A stretch of 19,308 bases of DNA from JBEIJQ01 sp040380145 (GTDB lineage: Bacteria; Bacteroidota; Bacteroidia; Chitinophagales; Saprospiraceae): positions 1 through 19,308 of the forward strand of contig JBEIJQ010000053.1 in NCBI GenBank assembly GCA_040380145.1, read 5' to 3'. Position 1 is the first letter of the stretch; every line of letters starts with the position of its first letter. Of the stretch, positions 7,317 to 17,071 are shown piece by piece. The notes under the pieces are model-generated. The model made no database searches, had not been told where the DNA came from, and was given only the letters and a program-made list of their open reading frames with translations. The translations under genes were made by a program, and so were the position numbers.

Positions 7317-7835
7317 ATGATGGAGTATCTTTTTTACGCCCTTTCGACCCTTTCCATCGTGTTCGCGCTGTACATGGTACTGGCCCGCAACCCGGTGCAC
7401 AGTGTCTTGGCCCTCATCCTCACCTTTTTTGCGATAGCGGGGCATTACATCCTGCTGAACGCGCAGTTTTTGGCCGTGGTGCACGTGATCGTGTATGCGG
7501 GTGCCATTATGGTGCTGTTCTTGTTCGTGCTCATGCTGCTCAACCTGAACACCGACAACGAGCCGCAAAAATCCAACATGTGGAAGATCCTCGCCGCCAT
7601 TTCGGCCGGAATGCTGCTCGTGACGCTGGTCGCGGCGATGAAGGACTCCGAACAGTTGGTGGTGCTGCGTTCCAACCAAGTGCTGCCCGACCAAGGGCTG
7701 GTGCACAACCTCGGCAAACTGCTCTTCACGAAGTATGTGGCCCCCTTTGAAATATCCTCTATCCTCTTCTTGGCGGCCATGGTCGGCGCAGTGCTGATCG
7801 GCAAGCGCGGGATGCAGGACGACCCCATGCTCTGA
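7317..7835 (+). CDS. nuoJ: NADH-quinone oxidoreductase subunit J (ND6)
   Basis: 172-residue hydrophobic membrane subunit, about five helices. The family pattern is clear: ARNPVHSVLALILTFF (24-39), then HYILLNAQFLAVVHVIVYAGAIMVLFLFVLMLLN, the third helix that contains the pi-bulge in known structures. Two ATGs (7317, 7320) are adjacent; the first is taken. The 88 bp gap before it is the longest inside the nuo run and contains no recognisable gene. Confidence 0.95.
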   Translation: MMEYLFYALSTLSIVFALYMVLARNPVHSVLALILTFFAIAGHYILLNAQFLAVVHVIVYAGAIMVLFLFVLMLLNLNTDNEPQKSNMWKILAAISAGMLLVTLVAAMKDSEQLVVLRSNQVLPDQGLVHNLGKLLFTKYVAPFEISSILFLAAMVGAVLIGKRGMQDDPML

Positions 7836-7867
7836 TTTTTTTTCGTCAACCATTCCGGCGCCTACCT

Positions 7868-8188
7868 ATGCTGCCCCTCCAACATCCAGAATTGATCAAC
7901 CAGTACATCCTGCTGAGCGCGTTGCTGTTCTGCATCGGCGCACTGGGCGTGCTGATCCGCCGCAACGCCATCGTTGTGCTGATGTGCATCGAACTCATGC
8001 TCAATGCCGTGAATCTGTTGTTCGCCGCTTTTTCTTCCTTTTTGGGAAATGCGGACGGACAGATTTTCGTGTTTTTCATCATGGTGGTGGCCGCCGCCGA
8101 AGCGGCGGTCGGACTAGCCATCTTGGTGATGGTTTACCGAAATACCCGATCGGTGGACATCAGCTTCTTGGACAAGCTCAAAGGGTGA
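7868..8188 (+). CDS. nuoK: NADH-quinone oxidoreductase subunit K (ND4L)
   Basis: 106-residue three-helix membrane subunit. The two membrane glutamates needed for proton translocation in E. coli NuoK (E36 and E72) correspond to E42 (LMCIELMLNAVNL) and E78 (VVAAAEAAVGLA). Length and helix order are normal. It starts 32 bp after nuoJ with a T-rich leader. Confidence 0.96.
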   Translation: MLPLQHPELINQYILLSALLFCIGALGVLIRRNAIVVLMCIELMLNAVNLLFAAFSSFLGNADGQIFVFFIMVVAAAEAAVGLAILVMVYRNTRSVDISFLDKLKG

Positions 8189-8242
8189 TCCTTCGGGACC
8201 GTTTTTTCCAATCAGTCGCTCATACAAGTTACCATACGCCCA

Positions 8243-10159
<1,917 letters not shown>

Positions 10160-10160
10160 A

Positions 10161-10222
10161 CGGACTTTTTTTCCGAAAAATCTTTTTTTTACCCATAAAA
10201 AAAGTCGGCCCTTAGCGCCGAC
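10161..10222 (+). promoter_or_regulatory. Structured spacer between nuoL and nuoM
   Basis: The 71 bp gap holds three inverted repeats in a row: CGGA/TCCG (10161-10164 with 10172-10175), CTTTTTTT/AAAAAAAG (10182-10189 with 10197-10204), and GTCGGC/GCCGAC (10204-10209 with 10217-10222). On the minus strand the last stem is followed by seven T, which is the shape of a Rho-independent terminator for antisense transcription. On the plus strand the second and third stems share a base and so could be alternatives. Confidence 0.4.
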
Positions 10223-10230
10223 GATGCTAT

Positions 10231-11661
10231 ATGGAACTGTTGCTCATACCTTTTGCCGCGGCGTTGCTGGCGATTTTCGTGCGGGGCGATGGCGCTCGTT
10301 ACCTGGCTCTCGGCGCGACGCTGACCAATTTGGGCGTCACGCTGTGGAGGCTCGTGGGTTTCCAAACGGATGGCTCCTTCAACCATGAGACCAATCTGCC
10401 TTGGATCCCCGAACTCGGAGCGTCTTTCCACCTCGGCTTCGACGGGATCAGCATGCTGCTGGTGCTGCTCACCAATATACTGGCTCCGATCATCGTGCTC
10501 ACCACTTGGAAACGCGATTTCGGGCAAGCGGGCCGCTTTTACGGGCTGTTCCTGCTGATGCAGGGGGCGCTGGTCGGCGTGTTCAGCGCGCTGGACGGCC
10601 TGTTGTTCTACGTTTTCTGGGAGTTGGCCCTGATCCCGATCTACTTCATCTGTGCGATCTGGGGCGGTGACGACAAGAACCGCATCACGCTGAAATTTTT
10701 CATTTACACCTTTTTCGGGAGCTTGTTCATGCTGGCCTCGCTGATCTACATGCAGCAAAAAGCCGGCAGTTTCGACCTGAACGCCTTGTACGCGGTGGAA
10801 TTGGCGCCGAGCGAGGCACTGTGGGTGTTGTTGGGCTTTTTCCTCGCTTTTGCGATCAAGATGCCCATTTTCCCCTTCCATACCTGGCAGCCCGACACCT
10901 ATACCGTGGCTCCGACCGGCGGAACGATGCTTTTGTCGGGCATCATGCTCAAAATGGGCCTTTACGGGGCGATGCGCTGGATGGTCCCGATGGCTCCCGA
11001 GGCGTTCGTCGGACAGAGCACTTGGATGATGATCTTGGCGGTGATCGGGATCGTGTACGCCTCGATCATTGCGGTGAGGCAGTCCGATTTGAAGCGCATG
11101 ATCGCGTATTCGTCCATTGCCCACGTGGGGCTGATCGCTGCGGGCGTTTTTGCCTTCAACCGTGAAGGCCTTCAGGGCGGGTTGGTGCAGATGCTCAACC
11201 ACGGCATCAATGTGGTGGGACTTTTCTTCGTCTGCGACCTGTTGGAGCACCGCTTGGGCACGCGCGACCTTGCGAAAATGGGTGGAGTGGCCAAAACGGC
11301 CCCCCGCATGGCTGTGTTGTTCATGGTGGTGATGCTCGGCACGGTGGCGGTTCCGCTCACGAATGGCTTTGTGGGCGAGTTTCTGCTGCTCAACGCCGTT
11401 TGGCAGGCCAACGCCGCGCTGGCCGCGGTGGCCGGTCTGACGATCATTTTCTGCGCCGTTTATATGCTGCGCGCCTACCAGTTGACGATGTTCGGGCCCA
11501 CCGGTCCGCGCACGGAAAACGTGGCCGACGTGGACCTTGTGGAAACCCTTCCCTTGGCCCTGCTCGTCGCCCTGATCCTGGTCTTGGGCGTATATCCCCA
11601 ACCCGTGCTTGACCTGACGGCCGGTTCCGTGGAACGGCTGATCCAAGCGGCGGGCCTCTAA
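10231..11661 (+). CDS. nuoM: NADH-quinone oxidoreductase subunit M (ND4)
   Basis: 476-residue antiporter-like proton-pumping subunit. E131 in FYVFWELALIPIYFIC matches the essential glutamate of the fifth helix (E144 in E. coli). The block KMPIFPFHTWQPDTYTVAPTGGTMLLSGIMLKMGLYG (about 210-246) carries the conserved lysine and the antiporter signature. IAYSSIAHVGL follows at about 291. Length is slightly short compared with E. coli but complete. It starts 71 bp after nuoL behind a hairpin-rich spacer. Confidence 0.97.
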   Translation: MELLLIPFAAALLAIFVRGDGARYLALGATLTNLGVTLWRLVGFQTDGSFNHETNLPWIPELGASFHLGFDGISMLLVLLTNILAPIIVLTTWKRDFGQAGRFYGLFLLMQGALVGVFSALDGLLFYVFWELALIPIYFICAIWGGDDKNRITLKFFIYTFFGSLFMLASLIYMQQKAGSFDLNALYAVELAPSEALWVLLGFFLAFAIKMPIFPFHTWQPDTYTVAPTGGTMLLSGIMLKMGLYGAMRWMVPMAPEAFVGQSTWMMILAVIGIVYASIIAVRQSDLKRMIAYSSIAHVGLIAAGVFAFNREGLQGGLVQMLNHGINVVGLFFVCDLLEHRLGTRDLAKMGGVAKTAPRMAVLFMVVMLGTVAVPLTNGFVGEFLLLNAVWQANAALAAVAGLTIIFCAVYMLRAYQLTMFGPTGPRTENVADVDLVETLPLALLVALILVLGVYPQPVLDLTAGSVERLIQAAGL

Positions 11662-11690
11662 TCCAATTCCGTACCTTCCGTACTTCCGCT

Positions 11691-13082
11691 ATGTTTTCTT
11701 TTTTGACCGTTTTTGCTCTTGCGATAGTCGTCCTGTTTGCCGGATTGTTCGGCCTGCGCAAGCACTTGTTCTGGATCCTCGCGACCGGTCTTACTGCGGC
11801 CTTTGCGGTGGGCATCGGCGAATGGATCGGGTACGATCCCGCCGTTGAAGGCCCCAAGGTGCTGGCCGGCATGCTGTCGTTCGATTATTACGCGCTTTCG
11901 TTCGGTGCCGTGGCCTTGGGAGCCATGTGGTTGATCGCGCTGATGTCGGGATTTTCGTTCCGGCACCTCAACAAGTCATTGGGCGACCACTACGGCTTGA
12001 TGCTGTTCAGCCTGTGCGGCGCCTTTTGCTTGTTTTCGTACGAAAGCCTGCTGATGCTTTTCCTCGGGGTGGAGATCCTTTCGATCCCTCTATACGTGCT
12101 GGCGGGCAGCCAACGGCGCAGCTTGGCCTCCAATGAGGCAGCCTTGAAATACTACCTGATGGGCTCTTTCGCCACGGGTATCTTGCTGTTCGGCATCGCG
12201 TTGTTGTTCGGCTCGACCAACAGCCTCGACTTGCAGGGCATGCACACCTACCTGGCCGGCAGTTTGGAGCGACCGGGTTTGTTCTACACGGGCCTTTTGT
12301 TGGTGTTCATGGGCATGTCGTTCAAAGTGGCGGCGGTACCTTTCCATTTTTGGAGCCCCGACGTGTATGAAGGCAGTCCCACGCTGGTGACCACGTACAT
12401 GTCCACGATCGTGAAAATGGCCGCTTTTGCCGCTTTTTTCCGGTTGGCCTCGACCTTTGGGATCGCGGCGGAGCACTGGGCGCCCATCGTGGCCGGTCTT
12501 TCGGCCCTGACCATTTTGGTCGGCAACGGGACGGCGGTTTACCAGAGCCGTTTCAAGCGTCTGTTGGCCTATTCGAGCATTTCGCACACCGGTTACCTGC
12601 TCTTGGGCCTGTTGGCCGGTACGCCCGGCGCGGGCGGCGCAATGTTTTTGTACCTGTTGTCTTATGTGACGGCCACCATTGGAGCATTCGCCGTTTTCCA
12701 ACTCGCAACCGGCGATTCGGGCAAGGAAGAGATTTCCGTGTTCAACGGATTGGCCAAGCGCAACCCGTGGCTGGCCTTTTCGATGGCGGTGAGCGTGCTC
12801 TCGATGGCGGGCATTCCGCCTCTGGCCGGATTTTTCGGCAAATATTTCCTCTTTGCCGGTGCGTTGGCCCATTGGCCGTGGCTGGTGGTGGTGGCGCTGC
12901 TCGGATCTGCCGTCGGCATCTACTATTACCTGCGCCTCATCGCGGCCATGTACTTCACGCCCGCCGACGATGATGCCCACGAGATCGACGTGCCTTGGGC
13001 CTACGCCGTCGTGGCATTGGTTTGCACGGTTTTGGCGCTCGCCCTCGGCGTGGCGCCGGGGTATGTGATGGGCCTTGTTTGA
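11691..13082 (+). CDS. nuoN: NADH-quinone oxidoreductase subunit N (ND2)
   Basis: 463-residue antiporter-like subunit, the last complex I gene here. E128 in LFLGVEILSIPLYVLAG matches the membrane glutamate of the family. FKVAAVPFHFWSPDVYEGSPTLVTTYMS (about 208-235) is the signature with the central lysine, and LLAYSSISHTGYLLLG follows near residue 290. Start ATG 11691 lies 29 bp after nuoM. With this gene the window contains nuoE to nuoN; nuoA to nuoD would be upstream. Confidence 0.96.
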   Translation: MFSFLTVFALAIVVLFAGLFGLRKHLFWILATGLTAAFAVGIGEWIGYDPAVEGPKVLAGMLSFDYYALSFGAVALGAMWLIALMSGFSFRHLNKSLGDHYGLMLFSLCGAFCLFSYESLLMLFLGVEILSIPLYVLAGSQRRSLASNEAALKYYLMGSFATGILLFGIALLFGSTNSLDLQGMHTYLAGSLERPGLFYTGLLLVFMGMSFKVAAVPFHFWSPDVYEGSPTLVTTYMSTIVKMAAFAAFFRLASTFGIAAEHWAPIVAGLSALTILVGNGTAVYQSRFKRLLAYSSISHTGYLLLGLLAGTPGAGGAMFLYLLSYVTATIGAFAVFQLATGDSGKEEISVFNGLAKRNPWLAFSMAVSVLSMAGIPPLAGFFGKYFLFAGALAHWPWLVVVALLGSAVGIYYYLRLIAAMYFTPADDDAHEIDVPWAYAVVALVCTVLALALGVAPGYVMGLV

Positions 13083-13100
13083 CGATCCAGCCGAACGGCC

Positions 13101-14036
13101 ATGAAGAAATATCTCTACTCCGTCGTCATCCCTGTGTACAACTCCGAGCAGTTGGTGGGGGAAACTGTCCGACAGACCGTCGCTTTTTTCGAAAAAAACG
13201 GTTTGCGCCACGAAATCTTGTTGGTCAACGACGGGAGCCCCGACAACTCATGGCAGGTCATTTCGGGTCTCGCCCGGGAAATCCCCGGTGTGGTGGCGAT
13301 CAACTTGTTGAAAAACTACGGCCAGCACCCGGCCGTGTATTGCGGCATCCGACAGGCAAAAGGGGATTTTCTGATCACGATGGACGATGACCTGCAGAAT
13401 CCGCCTGAGGAAATTTTGAAGCTCATCGAAAAGATCCACGAGGGCTACGATTTGGTTTTTGCCCGTTTTGAGCAGAAACAGCACGCCGGTTACCGCCGTT
13501 TGGGCACCCGCCTGATCGGCTACCTCAACAAAAAGGTGTTTTTCAAGCCCGACCACATCGTATTGACCAATTTTCGGATCTTTTCCCGAGACTTGGCCAA
13601 GCGCATGGGCGAGTACAAGACCAATTTCCCCTATATCCCGGGCCTGCTGCTGCTCCATGCTCACCGCATGGCCAACACCACCACCAAGCACGCCCCGCGC
13701 CCAATCGGCACCTCGAATTACTCGCTCACGCGCATCCTCACGCTGATGGCGCGGCTGTTGTTCAACTACTCCTCGTGGCCGATGAAGGCCCTCACATACG
13801 TGGGGCTGGTTATTGCGGGGGCTTCTTTTCTGATGGGCATTTTCTTTTTAATCAAAGGATTGCTGTACGGCTCTGCCGTGGAAGGCTGGACCACACTGGT
13901 GGTGATGCTCGCATTTTTCAACGGGTTTGTGATCCTCATGCTCGGCGTCATGGGCGAATACCTGGCCCGGCTGATGAACCAAGTGGCGGTCGAAGAACCT
14001 TACCACCTGCTGGAAAGGATAGAAAAAGAGGGTTGA
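13101..14036 (+). CDS. GT2 family glycosyltransferase, polyprenyl-phosphate (ArnC/DPM1-like) type
   Basis: 311 residues. The GT-A fold is marked by VVIPVYN (8-14), LLVNDGSPDNS (40-50) and the nucleotide-sugar/metal motif MDDDLQNPP (94-102, D95 to D97). Two C-terminal transmembrane segments (about 228-257 and 262-286) give the layout of ArnC/GtrB/DPM1-like enzymes, which move a sugar from a nucleotide donor to undecaprenyl phosphate on the cytoplasmic face. The sugar cannot be read from sequence. The gene starts only 18 bp after nuoN, so it is probably on the nuo transcript although its job is in envelope glycan synthesis. Hairpins follow the stop. Confidence 0.88.
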   Translation: MKKYLYSVVIPVYNSEQLVGETVRQTVAFFEKNGLRHEILLVNDGSPDNSWQVISGLAREIPGVVAINLLKNYGQHPAVYCGIRQAKGDFLITMDDDLQNPPEEILKLIEKIHEGYDLVFARFEQKQHAGYRRLGTRLIGYLNKKVFFKPDHIVLTNFRIFSRDLAKRMGEYKTNFPYIPGLLLLHAHRMANTTTKHAPRPIGTSNYSLTRILTLMARLLFNYSSWPMKALTYVGLVIAGASFLMGIFFLIKGLLYGSAVEGWTTLVVMLAFFNGFVILMLGVMGEYLARLMNQVAVEEPYHLLERIEKEG

Positions 14037-14119
14037 GGGGGATTTTTTCTCAACATCCCAAGCCGTATTTCGGCTGCACGTTGAAAAATCGCTGGAATGA
14101 GCAACGATTTTTCTTCAAA
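14032..14119 (+). terminator. Hairpin cluster ending the nuo-glycosyltransferase transcript
   Basis: Three inverted repeats occur in sequence: GTTGAG/CTCAAC across the stop codon (14032-14037 with 14049-14054), AGCCG/CGGCT (14061-14065 with 14071-14075, loop of 5), and GAAAAATCG/CGATTTTTC (14083-14091 with 14105-14113). The last has a T-run in its 3' arm followed by more A/T. Position after the last gene of the run supports a terminator; which hairpin acts is unclear. Confidence 0.5.
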
Positions 14120-14184
14120 AAATTTTGGATAAAAAAAGGGTATTCGGGAAGTCTCCCCAGCCTTGGACGACCGTTTTTTTGAAT

Positions 14185-14200
14185 CCAAAGTTGTCATTAG
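14185..14200. repeat. 16-nt motif repeated in two spacers (copy 1)
   Basis: CCAAAGTTGTCATTAG here matches the sequence at 19136-19151 in 15 of 16 positions. Both copies are in gene-free DNA. This suggests a dispersed intergenic element rather than chance, but only two copies are visible. Confidence 0.45.
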
Positions 14201-14230
14201 CGCTCGGTGCTCGCCTCTTTTTGTCTGAAT

Positions 14231-14265
14231 CAGGATTTACAGGATTCAAGGATTTGCAGGATTTT
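14231..14265. repeat. Four tandem copies of a 9-nt unit
   Basis: The units are CAGGATTTA, CAGGATTCA, AGGATTTG and CAGGATTTT. The pattern recalls intergenic CAGGATT-type repeats that I remember from Bacteroidota and other genomes; that comparison is from memory. A T-run follows directly. Confidence 0.65.
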
Positions 14266-14541
14266 TTTCCACCTCATTCCCAGTAAGATTTTCTTACTCC
14301 TGTACTTAGCGCACTCGTTAGCCGTTCTTGATTTTATTTATACTTGTTATTAGGTGTTTGTGGGCATGATTATCTAATGAAGGCCTTTAGAAAAGTGGGC
14401 CTAATGGATATTTTGGGTTGAAAAAAGGGTCTGTTCTGGCATCCCCTTGGCAACACAGACGAGTCTTTTGTACGAGCCATACCACCATTTGTCCCCGGCC
14501 CGACAGGTGAGTAAAATCAAGCCCTTAAATGTCGAAAATCG

Positions 14542-14573
14542 TTTGCAGATGAGCGTTCCAATGGGTATCTTTG
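14542..14573 (+). promoter_or_regulatory. Bacteroidota-type promoter for the small Cys protein gene
   Basis: TTTG at 14542-14545 and TATCTTTG at 14566-14573 are exact matches to the -33 and -7 elements of the Bacteroidota primary sigma factor, 20 bp apart, within the usual range. The predicted transcription start (about 14577) falls at the ATG of the next gene (14578), so the message may be leaderless. Confidence 0.7.
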
Positions 14574-14577
14574 TGGA

Positions 14578-14964
14578 ATGGCACGCACCGCCGCATACCT
14601 GCTCCTGACATTGCTGCTCTGGTCGATTGGCCATCGCAGCGTGGTGCTATGGTATTGGTTGGCCAACCGCGATTACATAGCCGCTGAGCTGTGCGAAAAG
14701 CGGGACACCGAAGAAGCGGATTGCTGTAAGGGCAAGTGCTTTTTGCGCAAAACCATCCAAACGGAACAGGCGCCTGCGGAATCTGGTATGCCCCAATCGG
14801 TGAAAAGCCTGTTCGAGGCCGAAACTTGGTTTTTGCTCCCGGAAACGGTGGCGTCCCCCCTGTCGGCCCTTGGTGTGGCTGATGCGGACGGGCAGTCGGG
14901 CGCGGCGTATGCCGATGCCCACGGCCGCTTGTATTCGGGCGCCGTTTTCAAGCCCCCCTGTTGA
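14578..14964 (+). CDS. Small Cys-containing membrane protein upstream of mbnP-like gene
   Basis: 128 residues. One N-terminal hydrophobic segment (about 5-28) is followed by NRDYIAAELCEKRDTEEADCCKGKCFLRK, with cysteines C39, C49, C50 and C54; the CxGKCxLxK core (here CCKGKCFLRK) is one I associate with short, unnamed Bacteroidota proteins of similar shape. The rest is low in structure and ends FKPPC. The function is unknown. Cysteine spacing and the copper-type neighbours suggest metal binding, which is inference. ATG 14578 is the only good start and sits right after a strong promoter. The gene is 240 bp from the next one, so co-transcription with it is possible but not certain. Confidence 0.75.
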   Translation: MARTAAYLLLTLLLWSIGHRSVVLWYWLANRDYIAAELCEKRDTEEADCCKGKCFLRKTIQTEQAPAESGMPQSVKSLFEAETWFLLPETVASPLSALGVADADGQSGAAYADAHGRLYSGAVFKPPC

Positions 14965-15204
14965 TCGGGTAGTATTTTTCCCGCAGATGTCTGGTATGGC
15001 CCGTTCCAAGCTGGCCTACGACTTTTTGCGGCCCGTGACGGCTGATCGCCCTGTTGATCTTGCCGAATGGAGTTTCCATGGGCACGCTCAGCGCGTGTAT
15101 CCCCCCAAGTCTCTTCCCGGGCCAACTTTTCGGACGCTTCTCACCGGAGCGCTGTTCGATGAGCATACCGGGGTATTATCCTCCTTTTTTCTTTTGATTT
15201 TCCC
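14965..15204. other. Spacer before the mbnP-like gene
   Basis: 240 bp. It ends in a T-rich leader before the ATG at 15205. No exact TAnnTTTG box was found. A 73-codon frame (14987-15208) crosses it and overlaps the next start by ATGA, but it has no recognisable features. Confidence 0.5.
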
Positions 15205-16005
15205 ATGAAAAAAATACTTTTTTCCCTGATCGCTTTGGTCGGCACATCCGCCTTTTTCACCTCTTGCTCCAAAGAAGAGGATCTGACCGGTACCGGTTCA
15301 GTATTCCTGCATTTCGACCATAAGGCCGGAGACCAAGTGCTTGCACTGGGCCAAAACTATGTGACGGCCAACGGGGATACCGTGAATTTTTCTACTTTCC
15401 AATATTTCGTCAGCAATTTTGTACTGGAAAAGGCTGACGGGAGCACCTTTGTCGTGCCCCGCGACAGCTGCTATTTCCTCGTTGACCATGCCCGTCCCGA
15501 GACCCAAGAAATAGAACTGCGCAATGTACCTGCGGGCGACTACACCGGGGTGCGCTTTGTGATTGGGGTGGATAGTGCCAAGAGTGCCTCACCTTTGGCC
15601 GAGCGCACGGGTGTGCTCGATCCGGCCACTGGTGCCCAGGGCATGTACTGGATGTGGAACAGCGGCTACATTTTCGTGAAGGTCGAGGGTACTTCTCCTC
15701 AGGCACCGGTAAACGGAAACGGTCTGCGCGCTTTCCTATATCATATCGGCGGTTTCGGGGGGTATAACGCGCCCACGATCAACAACCTCAAAACCGCGGA
15801 GCTGCACGCCCACGACGGAGAGGTGGCCGAGGTGCGCAACAACCGTTCGCCCGAGCTGCATACGATGGTGGACATCCTTGAGGTGTTCAAGACCCCCACG
15901 GCCATCAGCGTAGCGGCCAACCCCGTGGTGATGTTCAACCCGTTCTCGACCAACGTAGCCAACAACTACGCCGATATGTTCGTGCTCGACCACATCCACA
16001 ATTGA
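15205..16005 (+). CDS. mbnP: MbnP-like copper-binding lipoprotein
   Basis: 266 residues. A signal peptide (1-20) ends at FTSC with Cys21 as likely lipid site; the following SKEED resembles the acidic export tag that sends some Bacteroidota lipoproteins to the cell surface. The body matches the MbnP family: GSVFLHFDH near the N-terminus, the TFQYFVSNF segment, GMYWMWNSGYIFVKVEG (146-162), LYHIGG, and LHAHDGE (200-206). In MbnP proteins a tryptophan is oxidised to kynurenine by the partner MbnH and the product takes part in Cu(I) binding; W149 and W151 are the candidates here. The MbnH-like gene starts 11 bp after the stop, so the pair is surely co-transcribed. The assignment to family is firm; copper binding in this protein is inferred from the family. 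Confidence 0.88.
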   Translation: MKKILFSLIALVGTSAFFTSCSKEEDLTGTGSVFLHFDHKAGDQVLALGQNYVTANGDTVNFSTFQYFVSNFVLEKADGSTFVVPRDSCYFLVDHARPETQEIELRNVPAGDYTGVRFVIGVDSAKSASPLAERTGVLDPATGAQGMYWMWNSGYIFVKVEGTSPQAPVNGNGLRAFLYHIGGFGGYNAPTINNLKTAELHAHDGEVAEVRNNRSPELHTMVDILEVFKTPTAISVAANPVVMFNPFSTNVANNYADMFVLDHIHN

Positions 16006-16016
16006 TCGGTTACAAC

Positions 16017-17057
16017 ATGAAAATATGCTCCGGTCCTGGCGTCTTGGGCCTTTTTTTGGCGCTGGCGCTGGCCATCGGCAGCTGCGGGAAGGAGGGCGAC
16101 AACTGGGATTACACCCTGTTTTTGCCCTCCAACCTTCCCGCGCCGCGTTACGATCTGGCCGCCAATCCGATTACCCGTGAAGGGTTCCTGTTGGGGAAAA
16201 AGCTGTTTTACGATCCGATTCTATCGAGGGACAGCACCATTTCCTGCGGCACCTGCCACATCTCGTTTAGTGGGTTCACCCAGCACGGACATGCCGTGAG
16301 CCACGGCATCGATGATCTCTTGGGCAAGCGCAACAGCCTGCCGGTCCAGAACCTAATTTGGAAGGACGATTTCTTTTGGGATGGCGGGGTGTTCCACCTC
16401 GATTTGGTGGCCCTTAATGCCATCACCAATCCGGTGGAAATGGATGAGTCGCCGGCCCATGTGCTGGAAAAGCTCCGGCGACACCCCGAGTATCCGGCCC
16501 TGTTTGAGGCCGCCTTCGGTTCTGCGACGGTGGAAAGCCACGATTTCCTGCGAGCTCTTTCCCAGTTCATGGCCATGTTGGTCTCGGCCAATTCCCGATA
16601 CGACAAGTATGTGCGCGGGGAAACGGGCGGCGATCTGACCTCTGCTGAACTGGCCGGTTTGGCCACTTTTCAGCAAAAATGCGCCTCCTGCCACGCGGGT
16701 GATCTATTCACCGACCTGCAATTCCGAAACAATGGCTTCCGCGACGATTTCACGAACGATCGGGGCCGGTACGACATCACGCTCAACCCCGACGACATCG
16801 GCAAGTTCAAGGTGCCCTCGCTGCGCAATGTGGAGCTGACCGCTCCATATATGCACGACGGCAGCCTAAGCAGCCTCGAGGCCGTCGTGGAGCACTATGC
16901 CTCGGGCGTGAGGACTTCGCCGACCCTCGACTCACTGCTCCTGCAGCACAATCAGCCGGGCATCCCACTGGATGCCACCGAAAAGGCCAATCTTGTAGCT
17001 TTCCTGAAAACGCTGACCGATTGGGATTTTGTCCGTGACCCGCGATTTGCCGAATAG
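16017..17057 (+). CDS. mbnH: MbnH-like di-heme cytochrome c peroxidase
   Basis: 346 residues. A signal peptide ends in AIGSC (Cys23 as a likely lipid site). Two c-type heme sites are visible, CGTCH (77-81) and CASCH (222-226), plus TAPYMHDGS (275-283), the loop that carries an axial ligand in the CcpA/MauG superfamily. Length suits the MbnH/MauG branch. Known MbnH enzymes use a bis-Fe(IV) state to convert a tryptophan of MbnP to kynurenine; the upstream neighbour is the expected substrate. An ordinary cytochrome c peroxidase activity cannot be excluded from sequence alone. The ATG at 16017 is preferred to an in-frame TTG at 16002 that overlaps the previous stop. Confidence 0.9.
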   Translation: MKICSGPGVLGLFLALALAIGSCGKEGDNWDYTLFLPSNLPAPRYDLAANPITREGFLLGKKLFYDPILSRDSTISCGTCHISFSGFTQHGHAVSHGIDDLLGKRNSLPVQNLIWKDDFFWDGGVFHLDLVALNAITNPVEMDESPAHVLEKLRRHPEYPALFEAAFGSATVESHDFLRALSQFMAMLVSANSRYDKYVRGETGGDLTSAELAGLATFQQKCASCHAGDLFTDLQFRNNGFRDDFTNDRGRYDITLNPDDIGKFKVPSLRNVELTAPYMHDGSLSSLEAVVEHYASGVRTSPTLDSLLLQHNQPGIPLDATEKANLVAFLKTLTDWDFVRDPRFAE

Positions 17058-17071
17058 CCTTCACTCCATCT

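Larger units (their letters stand above)
14037..14577. other. 541 bp spacer without a supported gene
   Basis: The start holds the terminator hairpins, the middle a 16-nt motif shared with the window's end (14185-14200) and a 9-nt tandem repeat (14231-14265), and the end a promoter. A small perfect stem AGTAAGA/TCTTACT with a 3-nt loop lies at 14282-14298 and AGGCC/GGCCT at 14381-14402. No ORF has recognisable content. A 77-codon minus-strand frame (14401-14634) overlaps the next gene's promoter and was not accepted. Confidence 0.6.

Noticed and set aside
14401..14634. 77-codon minus-strand frame with several Cys
   Set aside because: It covers the promoter and first codons of the 14578 gene on the other strand, and resembles nothing I know.
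14987..15208. 73-codon frame ending in an ATGA overlap with the mbnP-like start
   Set aside because: The overlap looks like coupling, but the product has no recognisable features and its end is only the translated T-rich leader. It would need orthologues to be accepted.
16002..16016. Upstream TTG start for the MbnH-like gene
   Set aside because: It overlaps the previous stop and adds five polar residues before a good signal peptide that starts at ATG 16017.
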